DNA of 64,000 nucleotides from Paraburkholderia kirstenboschensis (GTDB lineage Bacteria; Pseudomonadota; Gammaproteobacteria; Burkholderiales; Burkholderiaceae): positions 1-64,000 of the forward strand of contig NZ_CAJHCR010000011.1 of NCBI RefSeq assembly GCF_904848585.1, read 5' to 3'. The notes under the pieces were generated by a model. That model did not search any database. It saw only the letters and a program-made list of their open reading frames with translations, and had not been told where the DNA came from. Both the position numbers and the translations under genes were made by a program. Positions 8,856 through 17,217 of this stretch are shown one piece after another; position 1 is the first letter of the stretch; each line of letters begins with the position of its first letter.

Positions 8856-9095
8856 GAGGCGGCCGCGCGTTTCACGACGTCACGCCGCCGGCAGCCGGAA
8901 TCCGCGAGGGACGGATGTGAAGGCGCTGAAGCACGATGCAGCGACCGGGTCCGCACCCGTGCGTGCCGTCGTGCGTGAAGACACCGCTTGAATGACTTCG
9001 ATCTCCACTCAATTGGGCCCATTCGCGTGCCGCTCCGCATGGTGCGTGCCGGCGTGGCGCGCAACGTCGTTGCCGTGCACGATTAGCGAGCCGCG
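8856..9095 (+). other. Long leader between riboswitch and cobA
   Basis: This 240-base stretch should hold the riboswitch expression platform. Two very short overlapping reading frames, 8919-8991 (GTG) and 8991-9099 (ATG, ending on the cobA start), are open. Neither has a ribosome binding site or a recognisable product. I see no convincing gene. Confidence 0.5.
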
Positions 9096-9863
9096 ATGAC
9101 ACGCGCGTGGCTGATCGGCGCAGGTCCCGGCGACGTCGAACTGATGACGCTGAAGGCAACGCGCGCCCTCGCACAAGCCGACGTGATACTCGTCGACGAT
9201 CTCGTGAATCCCGACGTGCTGCAATTCGCGCGCGCCGACGCGTCAATTGTCCATGTCGGCAAACGCGGCGGTCATCCGTCGACGCCGCAAGAAGGCATCG
9301 TCGCGCAAATGCTCGAGCATCTGCGTGCCGGGCGCAGCGTCGCGCGGCTCAAGGGCGGCGATCCGTTCGTGTTCGGCAGAGGCGGCGAAGAGCAGCAGGC
9401 GCTGCATGCCGCCGGCATCGAAGTGGAGATCGTCAGCGGAATCACGGCGGGAATCGCGGCGCCCGCAGCTATCGGCATTCCGGTTACACACCGCGATCAT
9501 GCGCAAGGCGTGGTATTCGTGACCGGCCACGGCGCGGGCAGCAGCGAGCCGGATTGGGCCGCGCTCGCCGCCACCCACATGACACTCGTCATCTACATGG
9601 GCATGCGGCGGCTGAACGATATCGCCGGCGCATTGCTCGCGGCCGGCATGCGCGCCGACACGCCGTGTGCGGCGATCGAATCGGCCACGCGTCCGGAGCA
9701 ACGCCATGCACTTTCCACCCTCGGCGAATTCGCCGATGCCGTCGCGCGTGCGGGACTCGGATCGCCTGCGATCGTGGTGATCGGCGGCGTCGCCTCGCTG
9801 GCGCTCGCGCGTGCCGCCGCGGCAAGCTCATCAGACGCGGCGTCTTCGCCGGACGCGAAATGA
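9096..9863 (+). CDS. cobA: Uroporphyrinogen-III C-methyltransferase (SUMT)
   Basis: This 255-residue enzyme begins with the tetrapyrrole methylase signature (LIGAGPGDVELMTLKA) and has the VGKRGGHPSTPQ segment typical of SUMT. It uses S-adenosylmethionine to methylate uroporphyrinogen III at C2 and C7, giving precorrin-2, the branch point to corrins and siroheme. It lacks the CysG dehydrogenase/chelatase part. Its stop overlaps the next start (ATGA), placing it first in a tightly packed rightward operon under the plus-strand riboswitch. Confidence 0.93.
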   Translation: MTRAWLIGAGPGDVELMTLKATRALAQADVILVDDLVNPDVLQFARADASIVHVGKRGGHPSTPQEGIVAQMLEHLRAGRSVARLKGGDPFVFGRGGEEQQALHAAGIEVEIVSGITAGIAAPAAIGIPVTHRDHAQGVVFVTGHGAGSSEPDWAALAATHMTLVIYMGMRRLNDIAGALLAAGMRADTPCAAIESATRPEQRHALSTLGEFADAVARAGLGSPAIVVIGGVASLALARAAAASSSDAASSPDAK

Positions 9864-10282
9864 AAACGCTCAGCGTGGGCATCGGCTGCCGCCTGCATAC
9901 ATCGGCGGACGAAATCGAAACGGCGGTGCGCGCAGCGCTCGGTTCGCACGCCTTCGAAGAGATTGCAACGGTAGCCTCCATTGAAACGAAAGCAGGCGAA
10001 CAGGGCCTGCTGGAATTCTGCGCGCGTCACCGGTTGCCGCTGCAAGTGTTCAACCGCGAGCAGATTGCCGCGATCAGCGTTCACGAACCGTCGGCTGCCG
10101 CGCGCGAGCATCTCGGCGTGGACGGCGTGTGCGAACCGTGCGCGTTGCTCGGTGTGGCCGCCGCTCGCACCGCGCGTCTGATCGCTCGCAAAACCGTTTA
10201 CGCTGGTGTCACCGTGGCGATTGCATCGACCGAGCCCGCACCAGCAGACACTGTCACCATCATCCAACAGGACCTTCCATGA
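9860..10282 (+). CDS. cobE: CobE / CbiG C-terminal-domain protein
   Basis: This 140-residue protein (starting MKTLSVGIGCR) matches the stand-alone CbiG C-terminal domain known as CobE in aerobic cobalamin gene sets. The exact role of CobE is not established; CbiG proper opens the delta-lactone ring of cobalt-precorrin-5A in the anaerobic route. The frame is open far upstream inside cobA, but the ATG at 9860 overlaps the cobA stop and fits the family start. It overlaps cobO by 4 bases. Confidence 0.85.
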   Translation: MKTLSVGIGCRLHTSADEIETAVRAALGSHAFEEIATVASIETKAGEQGLLEFCARHRLPLQVFNREQIAAISVHEPSAAAREHLGVDGVCEPCALLGVAAARTARLIARKTVYAGVTVAIASTEPAPADTVTIIQQDLP

Positions 10283-10881
10283 AGACCGATCCCGAATCGC
10301 ACCAACGCATGACCGAACGCCGGCGCGAAGGCCATGAAAAGAAGCAGGCCAACGCGACCGTCGAAAAGGGCCTGCTGATCGTCAACACCGGCACCGGCAA
10401 GGGCAAGACAACCGCCGCCTTCGGCATGGCCGTGCGTGTGCTCGGCCACGGCATGCGCCTTGGCGTCGTGCAGTTCATCAAGGGCGCGCTGCATACGTCG
10501 GAGCGTGACTTCCTCGGCGCAATTGCCAACTGCGACTTCGTGACGATGGGCGACGGCTACACCTGGAACACGCAGAACCGCGACGCCGACATCGCCACCG
10601 CGCGCAAAGGCTGGGACGAAGCGCGCAGGATGATCGAAAGCGGCGACTATCAGATGGTCATCCTCGACGAACTGAACACCGTGCTCAAGTACGAATATCT
10701 GCCGCTCGACGAAGTGCTGTCCGTCATCAACGCGCGTCCGGCGATGCTGCATGTGGTCGTGACCGGCCGCCACGCGCCCGATGCGCTGATCGAAGCCGCC
10801 GACCTCGTCACCGAGATGCGCATCGTCAAGCATCCGTACCGCGAGCAAGGCGTCAAGGCGCAGCGCGGCGTGGAGTTCTGA
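10279..10881 (+). CDS. cobO: Cob(I)yrinic acid a,c-diamide adenosyltransferase (CobO/BtuR type)
   Basis: This 200-residue enzyme has the characteristic P-loop NTGTGKGKTTAAFG (about residues 36-49), the VQFIKG segment, and the VILDELN motif. It transfers the adenosyl group of ATP to the Co(I) corrin. The conserved C-terminal HPYREQGVKAQRGVEF is present, so the protein is complete. The start overlaps the cobE stop (ATGA). Confidence 0.95.
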   Translation: MKTDPESHQRMTERRREGHEKKQANATVEKGLLIVNTGTGKGKTTAAFGMAVRVLGHGMRLGVVQFIKGALHTSERDFLGAIANCDFVTMGDGYTWNTQNRDADIATARKGWDEARRMIESGDYQMVILDELNTVLKYEYLPLDEVLSVINARPAMLHVVVTGRHAPDALIEAADLVTEMRIVKHPYREQGVKAQRGVEF

Positions 10882-10883
10882 AC

Positions 10884-12182
10884 GTGTCCGCCTGCCCCGC
10901 GCTCTTCATCAGCGCGCCCGCGTCGGGTCAAGGCAAGACCACGATCACCGCGGGCCTCGCGCGCTACCATCGGCGGCTGGGGCGGCGTGTGCGTGTGTTC
11001 AAGACCGGGCCCGACTTTCTCGATCCGATGATCCTCTCGCGCGCAAGCGGCGCGCCCGTGCTGTCGCTCGATCTATGGATGGTCGGCAGGGACGCCTGCC
11101 GCAATCTTCTCGCGCAGGCGGCGGACGAAGCCGACCTGATCCTGATCGAAGGTGTGATGGGCCTCTTCGACGGCACGCCGAGCAGCGCCGATCTCGCGAC
11201 CGCTTTCGGCGTGCCGGTACTCGCGGTGATTTCGGCCAAGGCGATGGCGCAGACCTTCGGCGCGGTCGCGTTTGGCCTCGCCAATTTCCGGCCTCAGGTG
11301 CCGTTTCATGGCGTACTCGCGAACCGCGTCGGCTCCTCGCGTCATGCGCAAATGCTCGAAGAGGCGTTGCCGCCCACGCTGCACTGGTGCGGGCACATTG
11401 CCGCCAGCGACGAAATCGAATTGCCCGATCGCCACCTCGGCTTGCATCAGGCCGCGGAAATCGACGATCTCGACGCGCGTCTGGATCGCGCCGCCGATGT
11501 ACTCAGTCATACAGCGCTAGCCGAGTTGCCGCCCGCCGTGGAGTTTGGGCCGCCCACGCCGCAAGTACTTCCGCGCCTTCTGCACAACAGAAAAGTTGCC
11601 ATCGCGCGCGACGCCGCGTTCTCGTTCATCTACCCGGCCAACGTCACGCTGCTCGAAGCGCTCGGCGCCCACGTCCACTACTTTTCGCCGCTCGCCGACG
11701 AAGCGTTGCCCTCCGACACCGATGCGTTGTATCTGCCCGGCGGATATCCTGAACTGCACGCCGCGGCCCTCGCCGCGAATGCCCGCAGCGCCGCGGCCAT
11801 CCGCGCGCACGCGGCGGCCGGCAAACCGCTCGTCGCCGAATGCGGCGGCATGCTATATCTGCTCGATAAGCTCACCGACACGCAGGGTGTCAGCACGTCG
11901 ATGCTCGGCCTGCTGCCCGGTCACGCGACGATGCAAACACGCTTCACGGGGCTCGGCATGCAACAGATCGACAGCATGCATGGTCCAATGACCGGCCACA
12001 CGTTTCACTACTCGAAGCTGAGCATGTCGCTCTCGCCGTTGCGTTCAGCCACGCGGCCTCAAGGCGATGCACCGGGCGAGGCTGTATATCGCGTCGGCTC
12101 GATTGTCGCGACTTACATGCACGCTTACTGGCCCTCCAACCCGGCCTTCACGGCCGCTCTGTTCAATGGCGAAGCCTTTTAA
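10884..12182 (+). CDS. cobB: Cobyrinate / hydrogenobyrinate a,c-diamide synthase
   Basis: This 432-residue amidotransferase starts with a GTG two bases after cobO. It has an N-terminal P-loop-like APASGQGKTT (11-20) and a C-terminal type-1 glutamine amidotransferase domain with nucleophile Cys320 in VAECGGMLYL. It amidates the a and c carboxylates using glutamine and ATP. Its 3' end overlaps bluB by 17 bases. The product is the substrate for the chelatase encoded on the opposite arm. Confidence 0.93.
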   Translation: MSACPALFISAPASGQGKTTITAGLARYHRRLGRRVRVFKTGPDFLDPMILSRASGAPVLSLDLWMVGRDACRNLLAQAADEADLILIEGVMGLFDGTPSSADLATAFGVPVLAVISAKAMAQTFGAVAFGLANFRPQVPFHGVLANRVGSSRHAQMLEEALPPTLHWCGHIAASDEIELPDRHLGLHQAAEIDDLDARLDRAADVLSHTALAELPPAVEFGPPTPQVLPRLLHNRKVAIARDAAFSFIYPANVTLLEALGAHVHYFSPLADEALPSDTDALYLPGGYPELHAAALAANARSAAAIRAHAAAGKPLVAECGGMLYLLDKLTDTQGVSTSMLGLLPGHATMQTRFTGLGMQQIDSMHGPMTGHTFHYSKLSMSLSPLRSATRPQGDAPGEAVYRVGSIVATYMHAYWPSNPAFTAALFNGEAF

Positions 12183-12807
12183 CGAAGCCGACCGCGACGC
12201 GGTCTATCGCGCGATTTACGAGCGCCGCGACATGCGCCATTTCGTGGGCGATCCCGTCGATGCCGCGGTATTGCAGCGTCTGCTCGATGCCGCACATCAC
12301 GCGCCGAGCGTGGGCTTCATGCAGCCGTGGCGCATCGCGCGCATCACCGATCCCGCCTTGCGTACCGCCTTGCATGCGAACGTCGAAAGCGAACGGCTTG
12401 CCACCGCCGACGCGCTCGGCAAACGCCGCGAAGAGTTCATGAAGCTGAAAGTAGAAGGCATGCTGGAGTGCGGCGAACTGCTCGTCATGGCGCTGATGGA
12501 CGGCCGCGAGCGGCACATTTTCGGCCGCCGCACACTGCCGGAAATGGACCTCGCCTCGGTGGCGTGCGCGATCCAGAACATGTGGCTCGCCGCCCGCGCC
12601 GAAGGGCTCGGCATGGGTTGGGTGTCCCTGTTCGACGTCGACGCAGTGCGCCGGCTTCTGCGCATGCCGGAAGGCGCGCGGCCCGTGGCCATACTATGTC
12701 TTGGCCACGTCGACCATTTTTATAGCGAACCGATGCTGCAAACCGAGCGATGGGCGGAGCGCACGCCGCTCGCCGATTGCGTGTTTGAAAACCGCTGGCC
12801 CGAATAG
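12166..12807 (+). CDS. bluB: 5,6-dimethylbenzimidazole synthase BluB
   Basis: This 213-residue flavin-destroying nitroreductase-fold enzyme makes the lower ligand of B12 from reduced FMN and oxygen. RRDMRHF near the N-terminus, the HHAPSVGFMQPWR segment and GMGWVSLF are typical of BluB. I start at the ATG at 12166, which gives MAKPFNEADRDAVYRAIYERR; the frame is open 33 codons further up, inside cobB. It is the last gene of the rightward riboswitch operon, and its presence indicates an oxygen-dependent pathway. Confidence 0.92.
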   Translation: MAKPFNEADRDAVYRAIYERRDMRHFVGDPVDAAVLQRLLDAAHHAPSVGFMQPWRIARITDPALRTALHANVESERLATADALGKRREEFMKLKVEGMLECGELLVMALMDGRERHIFGRRTLPEMDLASVACAIQNMWLAARAEGLGMGWVSLFDVDAVRRLLRMPEGARPVAILCLGHVDHFYSEPMLQTERWAERTPLADCVFENRWPE

Positions 12808-12965
12808 GAAACATAGGCGGGCGGCGCAGCTTTCGCGCGCTGCTTCAGCGCGCGGGACGGCTGCGCATGGGCCGAAGTGGGCGCGAAGCAGGCCAACGCG
12901 AACAGTCCCGAGGCCGCCAGCACCGCGCCCGCGCGGCGGCCCGTCGAGCCGGTCCTGCCGCGCAT
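12720..12965 (-). CDS. Possible small secreted protein
   Basis: An 81-codon frame begins with basic residues, then a hydrophobic core (AGAVLAASGLFALACF) and SAHAQ, which together look like a Sec signal peptide with an AHA cleavage site. It lies 26 bases downstream of the response regulator gene on the same strand. Against it: no clear ribosome binding site, and the last 88 bases run antisense into bluB. I do not recognise the mature sequence. Confidence 0.35.
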   Translation of the reverse strand: MRGRTGSTGRRAGAVLAASGLFALACFAPTSAHAQPSRALKQRAKAAPPAYVSYSGQRFSNTQSASGVRSAHRSVCSIGSL

Positions 12966-12991
12966 GGCTAAAGCGCCGTCGACGGAAAACG

Positions 12992-13729
12992 TCACGCCTG
13001 CCCCGCTTGCGGGCGGTCTGCGGCTGCGGGTGCATCGCTCGCGGACTGCAACCGCTCCAGCCTGTAGCCATAGCCGTAAATCGGCGTCAGACGGTAGCCG
13101 TGTTCGGGCCGCAGGCCGAGCTTGCTGCGCAGCATCGAGACGTGCGTGTCCATCGTGCGCGAGGGGATATCCGTCGCCTGCTTCCAGACGACGTCGAGAA
13201 TATGCGCGCGCGACAGCGGCCGGCTCAGATGCTGGAACAGCAACAGCGCGAGCTCGAACTCCTTCTGGGTGACCGCGACCTTCGTTCCGCGCACCACCAC
13301 ATGCTTCGCATGCAGATCGAATTCGAATTCGCCGAAGACTTCCCTCGCCGCCGGCGGCTTCAGATGATAGGCGCGGCGCAGCAGCGAACCGACGCGCGCG
13401 AGCAGTACGGCGGCCGGGACCGGCTTGACGACGTAGTCGTCGGCGCCGATGTTCAGGATCGACGTGATCTCGCTCTCCCGGCCGCGGCTCGTCATGAACA
13501 GCACTGGCAAGCGTTCTGACAGGCTTTCCCGCACCCAGCGCAATACTTCCTCGCCCGACATGTCGGGCACATTCCAGTCGAGCACGAGCAGGTCGAATGT
13601 CTGGCGCCGTAACTGCCGCACCAGTTCGCGCCCCGCGCCGTATGCGTGACAAACATGGCCCGCCGCCGACAGTGTTTGGCAAACCAGATCGGCCTGCGCC
13701 GAATCGTCATCCAGGACAGCAATTCTCAT
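12992..13729 (-). CDS. OmpR/PhoB-family response regulator
   Basis: The 245-residue protein has a receiver domain with acidic residues DDD near residues 7-9, phospho-acceptor Asp51 (LLVLDWN) and the VVKP lysine at about 101. A winged-helix domain (about 130-228) follows, ending in the YGYGYRLE strand. No histidine kinase gene is adjacent, so it is an orphan in this window. The tail after residue 230 is Ala/Pro rich. The target genes cannot be inferred. Confidence 0.9.
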   Translation of the reverse strand: MRIAVLDDDSAQADLVCQTLSAAGHVCHAYGAGRELVRQLRRQTFDLLVLDWNVPDMSGEEVLRWVRESLSERLPVLFMTSRGRESEITSILNIGADDYVVKPVPAAVLLARVGSLLRRAYHLKPPAAREVFGEFEFDLHAKHVVVRGTKVAVTQKEFELALLLFQHLSRPLSRAHILDVVWKQATDIPSRTMDTHVSMLRSKLGLRPEHGYRLTPIYGYGYRLERLQSASDAPAAADRPQAGQA

Positions 13730-14487
13730 AAAAACCCCGCAACGCGACTTCGTCGTTTGTTCGTCGTTCGTTCGTCGTTCGCTGGCAACTGTCGCAGCCG
13801 CGCATCAGCGGCCGCGACCGGTTACCGGCAAGCCGGCGGATCGACCGGGATACCTGCGCGCGCTGGCCCGGCCATCCGGCTTTTCATTCATCTTCGGTTT
13901 GAAGTTTCTTTGACTCTCTTTCGACTAATGGTCCTTCGCCTCGCGCCCCGTACAACCCTGCCGCCACCCCATCTCAAAATTAGCGCGCATTTTTCGATTC
14001 CGGAACGGCGATTATCAGCCGCCGATAATCATAATCGAAAAGACGGTCGATCTTTGCTGAATGCCATTAAACGGTTCAGCGGCGGCGGCTGTCGGGCCGC
14101 ATGCCGCTTCTGCCGCTTCTGCCGCTTCTGCGCGCCATTCGCGCCGCCTCTCAGGTCCCGCCGGTTACTTTCGGCCGTATGGGCTCGCCATATAAAAAAG
14201 TGGTCTCTCTCGCACGGTGCAGGCCCCGCGACTTTCTTTTTCAAACCGCGGCAGGCTTTTCGGAAACAGCGATTTGACAATTCGAGTGAGTATAGAAACG
14301 GTCTCGAAATAAATCGTTTAAGGATTGTCAAATCGGTCGGATACCGCCGTTGTAGACGCGCAATGAAGCCGTCAAGTCCGCACAAACTATACGGTCGATC
14401 ATGAGGTGATCGGATTCAGATGGGCAGGGCGCCCTTCGTCGCGGACGTAGCTACCGCGAGACCACGGACTAAGTGAAATCCCCAGGC
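13730..14487. other. Long intergenic region, no supported gene
   Basis: About 760 bases separate the response regulator from the cupin operon. It is less GC-rich than its neighbours in places. Short repeats are present: GTTCGTTCGTC-like units at about 13750-13785, and three TGCCGCTTC units at 14102-14128. A plus-strand frame runs through 13646-14404, but its product looks like random Arg/Cys-rich sequence. I see no gene. Confidence 0.6.
14102..14128. repeat. Three tandem 9-bp units
   Basis: The unit TGCCGCTTC occurs three times in direct succession in non-coding sequence. Its function is unknown. Confidence 0.7.
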
Positions 14488-14517
14488 TTGACCCATCTAT
14501 AAGCGCCATCCCATAAT
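14488..14517 (+). promoter_or_regulatory. Promoter of the cupin-SDR-MFS-SDR operon
   Basis: TTGACC (14488-14493) and CATAAT (14512-14517) are separated by 18 bases. The expected start near 14524 lies against the operator that follows. Confidence 0.6.
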
Positions 14518-14527
14518 CAACCACATC

Positions 14528-14553
14528 ATGGACATTACGTCCATATTATGGAC
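14528..14553 (+). promoter_or_regulatory. Three-half-site operator
   Basis: ATGGAC-N5-GTCCAT-N3-ATGGAC forms two overlapping inverted repeats sharing the middle half-site. It sits between the promoter and the ribosome binding site of the cupin gene. The IclR regulator encoded at the end of this cluster is the natural candidate to bind it, but that is inference. Confidence 0.6.
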
Positions 14554-14572
14554 AAACATAAGGAGAGCACGC

Positions 14573-15094
14573 ATGCCAGAGGCGACCCATTCACCCATGA
14601 CGCCGTACCAGCTTCCTTTCCCGAAAGAAGCACAACAGGAGATTGTCGTTCCTTCTGCGATTCCGACGGACGAGCGCGTCTGGGTGCCGCAAGCCGAGAA
14701 CGTCTCGTTCCGCCCGCTGTGCCTGAACGCGTCGCAAGGTTACTGGATGAACCTGCTGCGCGTTCGCAAGTCGGGCGTGCTGAGCCGCCACCGGCATCCG
14801 CAAGCCGTGCACGGCATGGTGCTCAAGGGCCGCTGGCGATATCTGGAGCATGACTGGGTCGCGACCGAAGGCAGCTACGTGTACGAGCCGCCCGGCGAGA
14901 CGCACACGCTCTACGTGCCCGAAGACGTCGAGGAAATGATCACTTACTTCCAGGTGAACGGCGTGATGTTCTATTGCGACCCCTACGGCAACTACACCGG
15001 CTACGAGGACGTCTTCACGAAGATCGACATGTGCCGTAAGCACTACGCGGCCGTAGGACTCGGCGAAGATTTCGTGGACCAGTTCATCCGATGA
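14573..15094 (+). CDS. Cupin dioxygenase of the 2,4'-dihydroxyacetophenone dioxygenase type
   Basis: The 173-residue single-domain cupin carries probable metal ligands H73, H75 and H80 in HRHPQAVHGMVLKG and H111 in PPGETHTLYVP. The sequence resembles the 2,4'-dihydroxyacetophenone dioxygenase family, iron enzymes that cleave a C-C bond next to a carbonyl. An AAGGAG ribosome binding site (about 14559-14564) selects the ATG at 14573 over the in-frame ATG at 14528, which is inside the operator. It is first in an operon with an SDR (4-base overlap), an MFS permease and another SDR. The real substrate is unknown. Confidence 0.8.
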   Translation: MPEATHSPMTPYQLPFPKEAQQEIVVPSAIPTDERVWVPQAENVSFRPLCLNASQGYWMNLLRVRKSGVLSRHRHPQAVHGMVLKGRWRYLEHDWVATEGSYVYEPPGETHTLYVPEDVEEMITYFQVNGVMFYCDPYGNYTGYEDVFTKIDMCRKHYAAVGLGEDFVDQFIR

Positions 15095-15840
15095 GCAGCC
15101 GCTCGAGCTTCGCCGGATACGACTTCTCCGGCCGCGTCGTCGTGGTAACGGGCGCGGGGGGCGGTATCGGACGCGCGATTTGCGACGCCTTCGCGCGCAA
15201 CGGCGCGTCGGCGGTGAACTGGGATCGCGTGCCGGGCGATCTCGAGGCGCCGCATGCACCGCGTCATTTCGCCGTCGACATCACGCGTGTCGACTTGATC
15301 GAAACCGCACTCGCCGCAACGCTGGATGCATACGGGCGCATCGACTACCTCGTGAACAATGCAGGCTTCGCCGGGCCCACGATGCCGCTCGATGAATACG
15401 ATCCGCTCGAATGGCAGCGCGTGATCGAGGTGAATCTCCTCGGCACCTATCACGTGAGCCGCCTCGTGGTGCCGGTGATGCGCCGCGCGAACGCCGGACG
15501 TGTCGTCAACGTGGCTTCGCTCGCGGGCAAGGAAGGCACGCCGAACTCGTCGGCCTACAGCGCTGCCAAAGCGGGTGTGATCGCGATGACCAAATCGCTC
15601 GGCAAGGAGCTGGCGCAAACCGGCATCCTCGTGAACGGTATCGCGCCCGCAGCCGTTCAGACGCCACTTCTCGAACAGATGTCGCCAAGCCATGTGCAGA
15701 CGATGATCGACAAGAGCCCGATGGGCCGGCTCGGCACGACGCAGGAGGTGGCTGAGCTCGCACTGTGGCTTTGTTCGGATTCCTGCTCGTTCAGCACCGG
15801 CGCGATCTTCGATCTTTCCGGCGGACGCGCGACCTACTGA
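15091..15840 (+). CDS. Short-chain dehydrogenase/reductase
   Basis: This classical 249-residue SDR has the cofactor motif TGAGGGIG, NNAGF, and the catalytic YSAAK. It oxidises or reduces a hydroxyl/carbonyl group with NAD(P). The start overlaps the cupin stop, so the two are translationally coupled and probably act on consecutive intermediates. A second SDR lies in the same operon. Specificity cannot be read from the sequence. Confidence 0.9.
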   Translation: MSSRSSFAGYDFSGRVVVVTGAGGGIGRAICDAFARNGASAVNWDRVPGDLEAPHAPRHFAVDITRVDLIETALAATLDAYGRIDYLVNNAGFAGPTMPLDEYDPLEWQRVIEVNLLGTYHVSRLVVPVMRRANAGRVVNVASLAGKEGTPNSSAYSAAKAGVIAMTKSLGKELAQTGILVNGIAPAAVQTPLLEQMSPSHVQTMIDKSPMGRLGTTQEVAELALWLCSDSCSFSTGAIFDLSGGRATY

Positions 15841-15896
15841 ACGCTCGCTCCGCACATTCCCTACATATCAGAGCCAAGATTGGCCAGGAGACGAAT

Positions 15897-17198
15897 ATGC
15901 TGCAGAAACCCCAGCGCCTGAAACGCATACAGATAGTCGCCGTCGTATTTCTGACGATTGCCGGCATTGTCAATTATCTCGATCGCAGCACGCTGTCGAT
16001 TGCGAATCACCTCGTGAGCGAGGAACTCCATCTGTCCGCTGCGCAGATGGGCCTGTTGCTGTCGGCGTTTTCGCTTGCGTACGCATTTGCGCAGTTGCCC
16101 GTGGGCGCGTTGCTGGACCGATTCGGATCGCGCGTCGTGCTGGGTCTGGGCATGCTGGTCTGGTCGCTTGCGCAGGTCGCGGGCGGCTTCATCCAGACCC
16201 TCAATCATTTTCTCGCCGCACGGATCGTGCTGGGCATAGCCGAAGCGCCGCTCTTTCCAGCAGGCGCAAAAGTGGTCAACGAATGGTTTGCCGTGCGTGA
16301 GCGCGGTGCGCCAACCGGCACGTTTATCTCGTCGTCGACCATCGCGCCTATGCTCGCACCGCCGCTTCTCACCGTGCTCATGCTTTCATTCGGATGGCGA
16401 ACCATGTTCATCGTCATGGGCGTGCTGGGTGTCGTCGTCGCGATAGGCTGGTACATGTTCTACCGGAATCGCGATCAGGTCGCGCTCACCGAAGCCGAAA
16501 CCGCTCATCTGAACGAAGGCGCCGAGGCCGTGCAAAGCCCGAAAGGACTCACGTTTGCCGAATGGGGTGCGCTCTTCAAACTGCGCAATACGTGGGGGAT
16601 GATTTTCGGCTTCATGGGCGTGATCTACATGGTGTGGCTCTATCTCACGTGGCTGCCCGGCTATCTCGAGAAGGAGCGTCATCTGAGCATCGCGCACACG
16701 GGCTGGCTGGTGACGATTCCCTATATTTTCGGCACCATCGGCATGGCAAGCAGCGGCTATATCGCCGACTATCTGCTCAAGCGCGGCATGGCGCCGATTA
16801 AAAGCCGCAAGTGGCCCGTGTGCGTCGGTCTGATCGGCGCGGCAGCGTTCACGGTTCCCGCCGCCTACACGCCGAGCACCACGCTTGCGATCGTTTATGT
16901 GTCGCTCGCCATGCTGTTCGTGAATCTCTCGAGCGGCAGCGCATGGGCATTAGTGAGCGTGGCGGCGCCCCGCCATCTCGTTGCTTCGCTCGGCAGCATG
17001 CAGAACTTCGGCGGCTACCTGGGCGGCTCGTTTGCGCCGGTCATCACCGGCATCGTGGTCGATCAAACGCACTCGTTCGTGAATGCGCTACTGATCAGCG
17101 CGGGCGTGGCCTTCGCCGCTGCGTTCGTCTACCTGTTCGTCGTCAAGGAAGTGGCGCCCGCGCCGCGCTCCGAGGCGCTCGCAACCCAACGTACCTGA
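15897..17198 (+). CDS. MFS transporter, anion:cation symporter-like
   Basis: The 433-residue permease has about 12 hydrophobic segments. NYLDRSTLSIANHLVSEEL after the first helix and LLDRFGSRVVLG between helices 2 and 3 are typical of the ACS/hexuronate-phthalate type of MFS carriers. AGGAG at about 15886 selects the ATG at 15897, although the frame is open upstream. Position between two SDR genes and a cupin suggests it imports the substrate of this pathway, probably an organic acid. Confidence 0.88.
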   Translation: MLQKPQRLKRIQIVAVVFLTIAGIVNYLDRSTLSIANHLVSEELHLSAAQMGLLLSAFSLAYAFAQLPVGALLDRFGSRVVLGLGMLVWSLAQVAGGFIQTLNHFLAARIVLGIAEAPLFPAGAKVVNEWFAVRERGAPTGTFISSSTIAPMLAPPLLTVLMLSFGWRTMFIVMGVLGVVVAIGWYMFYRNRDQVALTEAETAHLNEGAEAVQSPKGLTFAEWGALFKLRNTWGMIFGFMGVIYMVWLYLTWLPGYLEKERHLSIAHTGWLVTIPYIFGTIGMASSGYIADYLLKRGMAPIKSRKWPVCVGLIGAAAFTVPAAYTPSTTLAIVYVSLAMLFVNLSSGSAWALVSVAAPRHLVASLGSMQNFGGYLGGSFAPVITGIVVDQTHSFVNALLISAGVAFAAAFVYLFVVKEVAPAPRSEALATQRT

Positions 17199-17217
17199 AC
17201 GCTCATTGCCGATACAC

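Noticed and set aside
8919..9099. Two short overlapping frames before cobA
   Set aside because: No ribosome binding site or recognisable product; they lie in the riboswitch leader.
13646..14404. 252-codon open frame on the plus strand
   Set aside because: The product is Arg/Cys/Phe-rich with a triple repeat and no family likeness. It begins antisense to the response regulator and has no ribosome binding site.
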